From positions 56,669,058-56,733,057 of the forward strand of contig NC_079205.1 in assembly GCF_026745355.1 (NCBI RefSeq): DNA of 64,000 nucleotides, written 5' to 3'. Below, one piece after another: positions 49,255 through 59,500 of this stretch (the stretch's first letter is position 1; each line of letters opens with the position of its first letter). This DNA is from Beta vulgaris subsp. vulgaris (Eukaryota > Streptophyta > Magnoliopsida > Caryophyllales > Amaranthaceae). The notes beneath the pieces were generated by a model, which saw only the letters and a program-made list of their open reading frames with translations, was not told the origin of the DNA and ran no database searches. Made by a program: the position numbers and the translations under genes.

Positions 49255-50289
49255 CTAGAGTTTTTTTGCACGTGATGCGTGCTTGAATTTTTTTCGAAAC
49301 AGAAACTCGATTTTCTTCGGCATAAGAGTCAAAATTTGAACATTAGACATATGAAGTATAATTGTTTTTAGTTGCAAAATTTGATTGGTTTAGTTTATGT
49401 CACTTAAGTCTCTCACCATTTTTTTTTGTTTTTTTTTTTTTGTTTATACTTTTCAAAGTTAAATTCTATGAACAAAATAGAAATTTTATTGAATTTATTT
49501 ATGATTTTTAATATTATAATTTTTTAGTTGATCTTTGAATTAAGTACAGTACTAACTTCTAAATTCTAAACACTATAAAAAAGTAAATAATTTTTTTCCT
49601 TGTCTAACTTCTAAATTCTTATTTCACTACAAATGCACCTCTATTTTTATCATGATCCACCATTAATTATGAATGGTTCTTGAGAATAGTGATTTGTAGG
49701 TAAATTTTTGTATATATTAACGTTCTAGGTTATTAGTTTTAGTTTGAATGTTAATTTTAAGTTTTAATAAAGTTTCCCGATTATTTGAGTGATTTGCGTG
49801 ATTTTTATAACGTGATTTTCTCAATTGTATGAGTGATTTGTAAAGTTTCTTCTTTTAAGTGATTTGTGAGTGAGTGTTGTAAATTAATTTTCGGTAGTTT
49901 TCTTTGAGTGCCGATTTTGATTTTGACATTTCTTTTGTAATTTAGAAAAGAAAGAGGGGCAAAATAGGCATTTCAAAAGAGGACAACATTGCTCCCCCTT
50001 CTCTTATACTTCCTCCGTTTTTTTATAGATGCTACATTTCCCTGAAATGGAAATGTCATAATAGATGTTACATACCATAAATGGATTCCTTTTCACCATA
50101 AAAATCTTAAAATACTATTAAAAAGTTGGTGGTCCCCCACCTTCTCTTTTAAAATACTCATACTTTTTCCTTAACAAATGTTTTTTTATTCAAAAAGTGG
50201 TGGTCCCCTACTTTCTCTCTCTACCTTTCTTAAAAACTCCTCACTTTCTCTATATAGCAAGAATAAAAACACGGAGGAAGTATAATAGA
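49255..50289 (-). mobile_element. Complete non-autonomous Helitron (minus)
   Basis: The 3' end on the minus strand is the hairpin at 49268-49282 (GCACG, CATCA, CGTGC) then CTAG at 49258-49255, followed by T. The 5' end is TCTATTATA at about 50289; the family motif AGAGAAGGGGGAG lies inside, separated from it by a Stowaway insertion. About 760 bp without the Stowaway. Non-coding, with repeated AGTGATTTG motifs. Sequence shared with 13708-18580. Confidence 0.7.
50009..50280. mobile_element. Stowaway-like MITE, 272 bp
   Basis: Ends CTTCCTCCGTTTTTTTATA and, inverted, CTTCCTCCGTGTTTTTATT, flanked by TA (50007-50008 and 50281-50282). It sits within about 10 bp of the Helitron 5' terminus. Confidence 0.85.
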
Positions 50290-50814
50290 CATTCTGCTCT
50301 TTTGGATCATTTTAAATTTGCAATGAGTAAAAAAAAAAGTCTTGTGTATATCATACTCACGGTACACCCTAGTGTATGATAAAATTTGATAATTTCCCCT
50401 TTCATCCCCCCCCCTCTTCAATTCCTCTTATCCAAACAAAATGTAAAAATCACGTGACAAATTAAAACATTCAGATTGGTGTGGTTTCTACTTGCTATGG
50501 TACATGGTAGTGGTAGTGATGAAGGAAGGATAGTTTTTTTTAGTCTTAAATAAGTTGTGGTAGATATAAGTATACAAGTAGGTACTAACTTTGCCAAAAG
50601 TTTTAGTTTGGGTACTCAACTTTCAAATGTTTCAGTTTGAGTACTCAAACTAAACTTCTATTACTTTTTCTGTTAACTCCAATTAAATATTTTTTTCTAT
50701 CTCCTCCCCTCAAAATCAGATCCCGAAATTTCTAACTCCTATTAAATAATTAGTTTCTAACTCGGTTCCACCACCTGAAATTCTAACTCCCGAAATTTCG
50801 GTGCTCCAATAGTT

Positions 50815-51215
50815 TTAGCGCCCAACCTGGTGTTCCACGACTTGGCAATGTCGTCAACAAGCACGAGATCAGAGTCAAATAGATAACCCGTCGAACGTAG
50901 GGTTCGAGGATCATAGGAAGATAGGGAGTGATTCAAGGACTACTCTAGCGCTTGACGACATGAGGTAGAAATCAAGTGTCTTACAATGGCGTCATCAAAT
51001 ATATAGCAGTTGAGTTTCAGGTGAGGGAAGGTGGACTTTATCAGGGTTTCGAGTTCGTAAGAGCCTAAGAGGTAACAAAATGGAAGAAGACCGATTGAGG
51101 GTAGCGAGAATGCTACAACACAGAATGCACCGCGACAATCGAACCCAGAGGTAAGCCACATCCAGGGTAATCACAGCGTGGACCGATGAAGAGTCACACA
51201 CATTCAACGATTGAT
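50815..51215 (-). pseudogene. Captured GATL (glycosyltransferase family 8) fragment
   Basis: Minus-strand codons, over several frames, match the plant galacturonosyltransferase-like family. They are SVHAVITLDVAYL (about 51190), SYELETLIKSTFPHLKL and DDAIVRHLISTSCRQALE (about 51070-50943), and FDSDLVLVDDIAKSW (about 50878-50836) with the DxD metal-binding motif. A TAG stop follows RQALE, and the stretch between it and the DxD block is deleted or scrambled. These enzymes act in the Golgi on pectin or xylan; this piece cannot. The family call rests on the DSDLVLVDD block and the order of motifs. Confidence 0.7.
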
Positions 51216-51504
51216 ACTTCACAAATCTCCTTCCAGAGTTCTCCGATCAACCACCAATATAACCCCGACATTGATGATCACCTAAGCTCACTCACATTGA
51301 CTTCCCTTAACGAAGTTGTGCCATCGCAATTCCCGAACAATGTTGTAGATGCGAATTCATTAGCCAATCAAATTGAAGCAAGTGATCGGAACTTATCGTC
51401 GGCATTCGAGGTCTCACCAGTAGAGGCGACGATGGAGGTTGATGTTAGTATTGAAGTGGTGGTGGAGGAGGAGAGAGAAAGTAATTTGGAAGAGTGGTGG
51501 TGGG

Positions 51505-51873
51505 TAGGGGTGCTTATCGAGCGAGTCGATCGTGAGCTGGGGGTTGCTCGACTCGTGCTCGTTAGGTTTCGAGTCGAGCCAAGCCGATCACGAGCTGCTC
51601 GTTTAATGCTTTGACCCTCTTGATTTTCAATTTTTTGAGCAAATTTATTGATTATATTTTCTTTTCATTATGGAATTTATATATTATTAAAGTGCATTAA
51701 TTTATTGCATCAAGTGTCAAGGTTAATTTTTGTTTTCAAGGATTAAACGTAGAAATTTATTGAATTTTCAGTAAAATTATTGAGTTTCGAGCTGATTCGA
51801 GCGAGCACGAGCGAACTTGAGTCGAGCTTTGAACGAATCGAGCTCGAGCTGCTCAGCTCGATTAGCACCCCTA
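51505..51873. mobile_element. hAT-type MITE, 369 bp
   Basis: Inverted ends TAGGGGTGCTTATCGAGC and GCTCGATTAGCACCCCTA with a perfect 8-bp target duplication GTGGTGGG (51497-51504 and 51874-51881). The body is rich in CGAGCTCG-type motifs. It is nested in the Mutator-like element. Confidence 0.93.
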
Positions 51874-52090
51874 GTGGTGGGAGGGGGGTAGAATTGGTGT
51901 TTATGGGGATGAGAGAAAATAGGATATTAATTTTGTGCAAGAGTACTTTATTTATTATTTAATTGGAGTTAACAGAAAAAGTAACAGAAGTTTGGTTTGA
52001 GTAATAAACAAACTTAAATATTTGAAAGTTGAGTACACAAACTGAAACTTTTGGCAAAGTTTAATACATAGTTGTGTACTTAACTCGGTT

Positions 52091-52930
52091 ATGGTAGGCT
52101 CACAACCCTCCGTTCACTATAGAACACTCGTCCCTCTAAAGCCCATGTGTGGTCCACATGACCATTTAGGACGTCTTTCAATAAGTTCTAACCTTGTTTA
52201 CCTGCTTATTTAATTGATAGGCTCTAAGTTCATCAATTTAAGCCTTGATTCATTTTCGTATTTTGTGTATGACCTTGTAGGTTTAATTATATTTAAGTTG
52301 TAATCTCAATTCCTCATTGAGTTTAAGGGAATGAATAATAATTCTCTTCACAAATCTACATAAAAGTTCATTCTTATAATATCATTATCACCATTTATAA
52401 CCAAATATCAAACAAGCCCTATGAATTTGATTATTCAGTAAAAGTTTGATACTCCCTTCATTCGTCCTCACCTCACAGGCTCACACCTCATGCATTTTCT
52501 CTTTGCTAAGGCCAAAAAGGGGTTAATGGATTATTAGAAATGCATATTTGCCAAATTGCCACTGAACATTAAATAGTTTTTTCCAAACATAAGTTTGAAA
52601 TTAAACCCTTTTCTCTCTCTGGCAATTGCTACTACAAAACAAATTTAGGATAAACTTGGAGTAGTTCATAAATCTAAAATCGAGGTATTTCATTAAATTA
52701 AGCCTTTAACATTTCTCATAATATAGACTGAATCAAGATTTATGATGAGGTTTAACATTAAACTTATTATCATTAATAACAATTATGAAGCTGAGGCTTT
52801 TCATTGAATTTAATGATATAGTTATATCTAAACTTCAACACTTGTTGAAACTCAGCTTAGGAGTTGCCTAATCTAAACTGAAGTTTGATTTTCCCATGGT
52901 CCTATCTAATATGACCACTAAGATTTTTCA
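52091..52930. other. Spacer, nothing recognised
   Basis: AT-rich, no credible frame or repeat ends. Confidence 0.45.
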
Positions 52931-52940
52931 CAATCCAGGA

Positions 52941-54169
52941 GGCCAATTGACCAATTTGGTAAAAAAAATTGGCACATGAGGACAATTTGGTAAAAAAGTT
53001 AGCTTCGGTGACAATATGGTAAATAAACTTAGTTTCGGATGACAAATTGGTAAATAAACTTAGGTTCGGGTGACAAATTGATAAAAAAAGTTAACTATTG
53101 CGACAGTTTATTAAAAAAATTGGGCTCTTGCGACGTTGAGGCCAAAATTTTAAAAACCTATTTTTCTGTGCTTTCCCATTTTTGTTAAATTTTATTCTTC
53201 TTTCCCACACATTTATTTACCCAACTGTCGCTCATTATTTTACCATATATTCTTTCCATTCTAATTAATACAAGAGGAGAATAAAAAATATTATTTCATT
53301 CATCATAGTTTAAGTGCAAATGTATTCAATATTTTTAAAAATATTTAATGTATTATTGTCCCTAAAGTTGTTACTCTGGAGTGTATACTTTCATTAAAAT
53401 ATTGTATCTATCTTAGAAATATTCCACATAATATTGAAATAAATTTCAATACATATTGCATACAAATGTTATTGTTTTTGAATGTTTTTTTTTTTGAAAG
53501 GTCGCTCTCGAATATTAATTAGAGCGTGCAAACAAGAGAAAAATAATTGTGTAGAAGAGAGAATATTTTTAATTTATTAATTTCACCATTATTTCTTTTT
53601 TCTATATGCAATTATTTACCCAATTATCCCCTATATTTTCCTCTCCATTTTCATTCTAACTAACAGTTGAGAACAATAACATTTGTATTCAATATGTATT
53701 TAATATATTTGTAGACAATTTTTAAGATGGATACAATGTTGTAATGAAGATATATATATGACAATTTTGGGGACAATGGTGCATTAAATTATCCCTAAAT
53801 AAATCTCAAAAATATCAAACACATACATGAATACATTTGCTCTCTACCACATGTGATGAGTAAAATAATATTTTAATGATTCTCGCTCGTATTGTATTAA
53901 TTAAAAGGAGATACCCCTGAATTCAACAATAAATAAAAAGAAAAAGAAACTAGGTTTTTAAAATTTTGGCTAAACGTCGCAAGAGCTCAACTGTTTTTAC
54001 CAAACTGTCGCAAAAGTTAACTTTTTCATCAATTTGTCATCAGAACCTAAGTTTATTTACCAATTTATCATCCGAAGCTAAGTTTATTTACCAAATTGTC
54101 ACTGAAGCTAACTTTTTTACCATATTGTCGTTAGGTGCTAATTTTTTTTATCAAATTGGTCAATTGGCC
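52941..54169. mobile_element. Mutator-type long-TIR foldback element, 1229 bp
   Basis: Perfect terminal GGCCAATTGACCAATTTG on both ends, inside inverted arms of about 230 bp, flanked by a perfect 10-bp duplication CAATCCAGGA (52931-52940 and 54170-54179). Each arm is itself made of degenerate tandem units of about 33 bp (GACAAATTGGTAAATAAACT). The middle is AT-rich. The frame at 53966-54235 is a translation of these repeats. Confidence 0.9.
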
Positions 54170-54179
54170 CAATCCAGGA

Positions 54180-54878
54180 CTACTAAAAATCAAAACTTGA
54201 TAATACAACAAAAGTTACAAGTCACTTTTATGTAATCCTACTATTCTAGTAACGATTTGTTTTCTTCAAGTTAATTTGATTTAATTTTAAAAAAAATCAG
54301 AAAAATTTATGAAGTTCTCAAAAATAAATAGAAGTTAAGAAAAGTTCGAATAATTCAATAAATTAAATATGAGAAATTAAGAAAAACAAGTTGAAGAGAA
54401 CACCCTATATAAACACATCAAAAAAACTTACTAGTATGAGAAATTACTGAAAATTATATACCTTATATAATAACAACAGTTTGTCCATCTTCCTCGGCAT
54501 TCAGAACTCATCTCTGGTATCTCTATCAAAAATTTATGAATACAAACAATATATATACGGACCAATTAAGCATAAGCCATAATCAACTTGCACATCTTCT
54601 ATACAACGATATAATTTTCAGAATTCCCGTTCCTAAATCCGAAATCTCCATCTTTCCCATCCCCTAAATTGTTCTAAATTCAATTCTCTGTTTTGGCTAG
54701 AAAATCTAGCAACTCAGAAGATGAAGAGAATATCTTCTTCTGCCATCAGAAAAAAGCCGAAAAGGTGTTCAAGTCCTCTTTAGCCTTAAATCCTTAATGT
54801 ATTTGCGACCAATTTGACTGATCTGTCAGATGTTAATCATATGAACTATATCATTCTCTGACCTGCCTAGATCAAAAT
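54180..54878. other. Spacer and 3' region of the membrane-protein gene
   Basis: No other gene seen. The part next to 54879 is presumably the 3' untranslated region; no clear poly(A) signal assigned. Confidence 0.45.
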
Positions 54879-55523
54879 TCAAGAGGCCATAGAAAATCTC
54901 AGAGGCAGTTCACTCTCATTACAATTTTCCGACGAAGATGATGACGATGATGATCTTGGTGATGATATTGGTTTTGGGTTTCCCTGGTTTTCATGAGCAA
55001 CACCATTATCCTCACCTAATATTACCACCCCTCCGAAATGAACCCGCCTTGGACTTCCTGGCTGCGATCCCACCGCAGACATCCTGTTCCCGTTCCCGTT
55101 CTCATTCCTATTCCCATTTTCTAAATCACCATTAACGCCATTCTCGACTTCACCGATACCATTAGTAGTGGCTATACTAGCATTATGAACAGGACTACCA
55201 CCACCTCCACCACCATTGTTGATGGCCGGCGCACCAGAAGGAACACGATCATCAGGGTGATCAGCACCATAGGAACCAAAACAACTCATCCTAAACCCAC
55301 AAGCACGTGACACAATCCGATAAAGGATTGTAAGGAGCCAAAAGAACCAAGGGAAGCTAATGAGAGACACACCGATAACAGGGTACAAAGAAGTGGTGGG
55401 GGATGTAGGCTGGATCATGTACATCAGCAAGAAGATGGCACCTGAGACTGTGAAGACGAAAAGGATGAAAGAGATGAGCCATATATAGCAAATCCCTAAC
55501 TTTGAATTCTCTGGTACCGCCAT
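54879..55523 (-). CDS. Two-helix membrane protein of unknown function, 214 aa, single exon
   Basis: Complete frame from ATG (55523) to TGA (54879). It looks like a plant-specific uncharacterised transmembrane protein; I cannot name the family. Two hydrophobic helices lie at residues about 11-35 (CYIWLISFILFVFTVSGAIF) and about 46-68 (YPVIGVSLISFPWFFWLLTI). After them come a Cys-containing basic stretch (SRACGFRMSCFGSYG), a Gly/Asn-rich linker with NGNRNENGNGN, a short conserved-looking block PGSPRRVHFGGVVILGE, and a tail with eight consecutive Ser. No cleavable signal is evident; the first helix may act as anchor. It is the gene next downstream of MnmG on the same strand. Codon use and lack of breaks support a real gene. 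Confidence 0.8.
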   Translation of the reverse strand: MAVPENSKLGICYIWLISFILFVFTVSGAIFLLMYMIQPTSPTTSLYPVIGVSLISFPWFFWLLTILYRIVSRACGFRMSCFGSYGADHPDDRVPSGAPAINNGGGGGGSPVHNASIATTNGIGEVENGVNGDLENGNRNENGNGNRMSAVGSQPGSPRRVHFGGVVILGEDNGVAHENQGNPKPISSPRSSSSSSSSENCNESELPLRFSMAS

Positions 55524-56513
55524 TGATCGGAAATTTCAGAGGACAAGGAAAAGAAAAGAAATCAGACTTTATGAGAAGCGGCGAGCAATGGACGCTACAT
55601 TATTGTCCATCATCAATGTCCTTACACAGGAGATGAAACAAAAGAAGGGAAAAGGGGTTGGAGAGCGAGAGGGGGGGGGGGGGGGTTGAGTAATTAGTGG
55701 CCGGGAGATTGATAGGTTGATAGGGTACATGGAAACACGATATGGGCATAAATTGGAGAGATCATGAAGTGATTAGCCAATCAATCAAACTAAATCTACA
55801 GTTGACTAATGACTTGGTTAAAACACGAGTTTTGAGTTTGTGCCAACTATTTCTACTAGGCATCATGGAATCAGCATTCAGCAGTTTCCGGTTTCCAATT
55901 TTTTATTGGAGATAGAGCCCCCAGATTGGCAACATGCCTGACCCCACTAGCCTTACTGGGACCAATCAACTGCCATCCCACACCCCTCAAAAAAAATATA
56001 TACTAGTATATTATATATAGAGAAGTACTGAACAATAGAAAAGAGGAGCCTTTTAACACTTCAGAAAATTAATAGTACTGAAGGAATATTTCATATTTAC
56101 AACCATGTAAGGAAAAAATAATATGCTAATTTATCTCGGTAATTCCTTAAGCTTTATAATGACATGTCATGCTAGGATCAAAACTGAGTTGATTCACAAA
56201 AATGGCAACTGCATAACTAATTCTGGATTTCGAGTTCAGATACATCACCTTTTTTTTGAGCTTTAACTTCTCATGTCTTTCCGATGGTGCTAAAATACTC
56301 TGATCATACTCTGATCAGAGCCGGTTGCTTTGAAAAATGAAGACCCCGAAAGTAGAAACCATACATGATGAGGCACAGATCTCCAACAGTCCAACACGCG
56401 GGAATCAGAATAGTTTATCATGTGACCCACAGTATACTGAAACGGTGTGGCATTGGGCTTCTACGCACATGATATAAGTTTCTAGTCACATTTCCGACAT
56501 ATCAGTACACATA
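55524..56513. other. Intergenic: MnmG 3' region and promoter of the membrane-protein gene
   Basis: About 1 kb with no frame. A 15-bp G run on plus (55671-55685; C on the sense strand) and a purine-rich stretch next to it lie 150 bp upstream of the membrane-protein start, probably in its 5' leader. Confidence 0.5.
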
Positions 56514-59500
56514 CTAAGTGCTGATTGCCTCTGCCACTGAAGACTCAGAAACTTCCTTCTCTGACTCGACCAAAACAGAAGACATCAATTGGCGCCTTTT
56601 TTGTTCTTGGACTTGCCTTCGGTTAGTTTCCAGGAGGATCAGGAGAGCAGTGATATCAGCCGGGCTTACCCCGCCAACTCTGCTTGCTTGGCCAATGGTC
56701 TGTGGCCTTACCTGCAAAAAAAAAGTGAAGCTACATTTAGAGACGTGCCTCAAAAAGAAGGCAGTCACAAGAATGGCTGCTGAATATAAGGATTAGTATC
56801 ATTGTGTCCTGCATGGAAGAATTAGACAAGAGACACAAGCATCACGTTCAACCCCAATGCTCAATGTTTTGGCATTCCTTGTTAAGCTCAGATACTTGCA
56901 ATCAAATCCCATTGACATGCAAGTGGCAGGTCTTCAGGACAGGGGAGGGCTATCAACTATCCCCTTTCATAGATGAGCCCCAATAAATCCCAACCCCCCC
57001 CCCCTTTTCATGGGGAAGAACGAGAATACAGAACAACATACAATTATAGCACCTTGGAAAAATTACAAGGACGATAATAAAGAATTCGTAATTGTAAATG
57101 GGCAAAGAAAAAGCAGGTCAAATAGAACCACCAAGGAATTACGTCCATGGGACAAGTTCATTAATGCATACTCAAAGCACAAGCTTGAAAATTGGACTAT
57201 ATGTTTCCTTATACCATCCCGTGATTAAATTCTAGGGATGGCCCCTTCGTCTTTTGACCATGTGTGATTTGTTTTTTTTTCTCATTTCTGTGAAGAAAAT
57301 AGATTCTAAAGGGTTGAGGAGCCTATTGCCTTTGGGCCAATGGTGCAGTTCTAACTTCAAAACCAGCTGACCTAATTACTACTAGTCCCTGCCTCCAGCC
57401 TATTGTGATGGAGTTATGGGGAGCCCCTCATCCCCCAACATTGGAAAGACCTCACAAACTAAATTAAATTAACCTCACTTCAACTTCTAGAATATAACAT
57501 GGTATAGTGGGTATTATGATAACCTGAAAGTTACTGTAAAAAATGTGAGGGTGCTGATATGAAACTGACTACTCAGGACATCTGTTCAATGGATTCATAT
57601 AATTCACATTATAAACCTTTGAACTATGCCAAGCAGCCAAGGCAAGTCAGTTGCTGTTGAACTTGAAACAAACGATAATCATATAGGTTATACCCTACTC
57701 TTGCATGCTACAAGCTGAAGTTGATCCTGTAGGATTCTAATCGTACAAGAAACAGCACAAAATACGGGCTTTCCGGGTTTTGTGGCAATGATATAAACTC
57801 GGTACTAAATACAAGAGCCACAAAGAATAGCATCTTACCAATCAAATTTTCACATAATCATCAGAGAAGTGATGTTACACAAAAATTCAAAAGATCAAAT
57901 CACTCCCTCTCAGATGCCACCAGATTTTACATATAAGAGAGTATATATACCTTGGAGAGTTTCTCCCGTGCCTCCCTAGACAAAGTAGTCATTGAGTTAT
58001 AATCTAGATTCTCTGGGAGTGGTCTGTGTTGTTGATGAACCATCTATAAATGGAGCAAAGATCAAATCTATAAAGGAACATATGAATAAGACATATGAGC
58101 ATGATGTTGAGACAGATATTATAAGACATGCTTGGCCGCATGCCAATAGCACCCGTGAAACTAACCTGTTGCAGCTGCCGTTGTTGTCTGATAATGAAGC
58201 CCTCATATTTGATATCAATTTCTAAACATTCTTTCTCCATTTTGGATAAGCACTGATTTCCAAAACCATGCTTGTCCAGAACTTTATACTCTACATGTGG
58301 TTTTTTAAGAAGACTCTCCAACGTTGATGAATCCTTCACTGGTTGACCAGACAATAGGGAAACATCAGCAGCCAGATCACCACCTACAAGTACTTCAAAA
58401 GAAGAGGATCAGAAACTTGAAAGACACTCAGGAATTTTACTTCTTTGTTCAACCAACTTTGCACCATTTATATATATTACTTTGCTTAATGCTTTAAGTC
58501 AGCATAGGAAAAAGAGAAAAGAAGATGTAAAATCAGAAACAGAAAATGGTCAATTAAAAAGAGTAGGCCGAAAAAGAGTTATCTTTATCAATGACTGACA
58601 AGCAAAAAGCAACCAACGTTACATAATCGAAGGAAGAATTAGTCATTGTTGCACCAAAACAAAGGGTAGTCAATTCTAATTCAATATTTTGTTCAGGTCT
58701 CTTATAATATCTCCAAGAAGCATGCCTTTATCACATAGCCAGTCAGAGTGTCAAACCGCTAGAGGTACACAGCAGCTTTCAGAAACTTCCGTACAGCAAG
58801 CCAAATCACAATGATTGAACATCTTCAAGAGAATCTCAAGAAATTCTTGTAAAACTTTGACTAATGCCCTTATCCAACCCACAAATTCCTGCCCTGGAGA
58901 AATGAATATAGAAGAAAGATGAGGAACTAAACCTGATATCCTGACATTTTTCAGCCGAGTCTTCTCCTCTGATATTCGTGATTGCTTATCTTGGTAGAGT
59001 TTCCAACGTCTATCATCAATCAAACCAAGTTCATAGCCCAGAGGCGTCAGACGACTATCAGCGTTATCAGCACGAAGAAGCAACCGGTGTTCTGAACGAC
59101 TAGCAGGAGCATGAAAAAAGGAAACAAGGAGAAAAGTCCATTACTCTTTTGGTACTTCTAGAGAAATAAAAGTATTAAGCTCATGAAATTTCACATTTCA
59201 GTACCTTGTTAGCATTCGATAAGGTTCTCGGAGATCTTTGGTAACCAAGTCATCAATCAAAGTGCCAATATAGCTGCTTTCTCTCTCAAGAACAATAAGA
59301 GATTTACCATCAGCATTCCTTGCAGCATTAACTCCAGAAATGATGCCCTACAGAAGAGGCAAACAAGATGCAGCTCACTTATGGAATAATGGACTTATCC
59401 TGGTGAATACCCAAGTTTCCCAAGAAAGACGTGTATAATTTGAAGGTTAAGCAAAGAAAGATCCATGCTTAATTATAGTATACGTGTATAATTTGAAGGT

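Larger units (their letters stand above)
50562..52090. mobile_element. Mutator-like element carrying a GATL gene fragment (Pack-MULE type)
   Basis: Inverted ends of about 125 bp (50562-50695 and 51960-52085) share ACTTTGCCAAAAGTTT, CAACTTTCAAAT and CTGTTAACTCCAATT. Flanks GTTGTGGTAG and GTTATGGTAG differ by one base and are a likely 9-10 bp target duplication. No transposase gene. The cargo is a GATL fragment on the minus strand, and a hAT MITE is nested inside. Outer border positions are uncertain by a few bases. Confidence 0.7.

Noticed and set aside
51186..51614. 142-codon plus frame with acidic EVVVEEERE stretch
   Set aside because: Antisense to the captured GATL region and runs into the hAT MITE; no similarity recognised.
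53966..54235. 89-codon frame starting MAKRRKSS
   Set aside because: It translates the tandem units in the right arm of the foldback element and runs past its border.
58004..58354. Single 116-codon frame crossing an MnmG intron
   Set aside because: It reads through the GT donor at 58164-58165 and ends in intron; the spliced model keeps phase and conserved residues.
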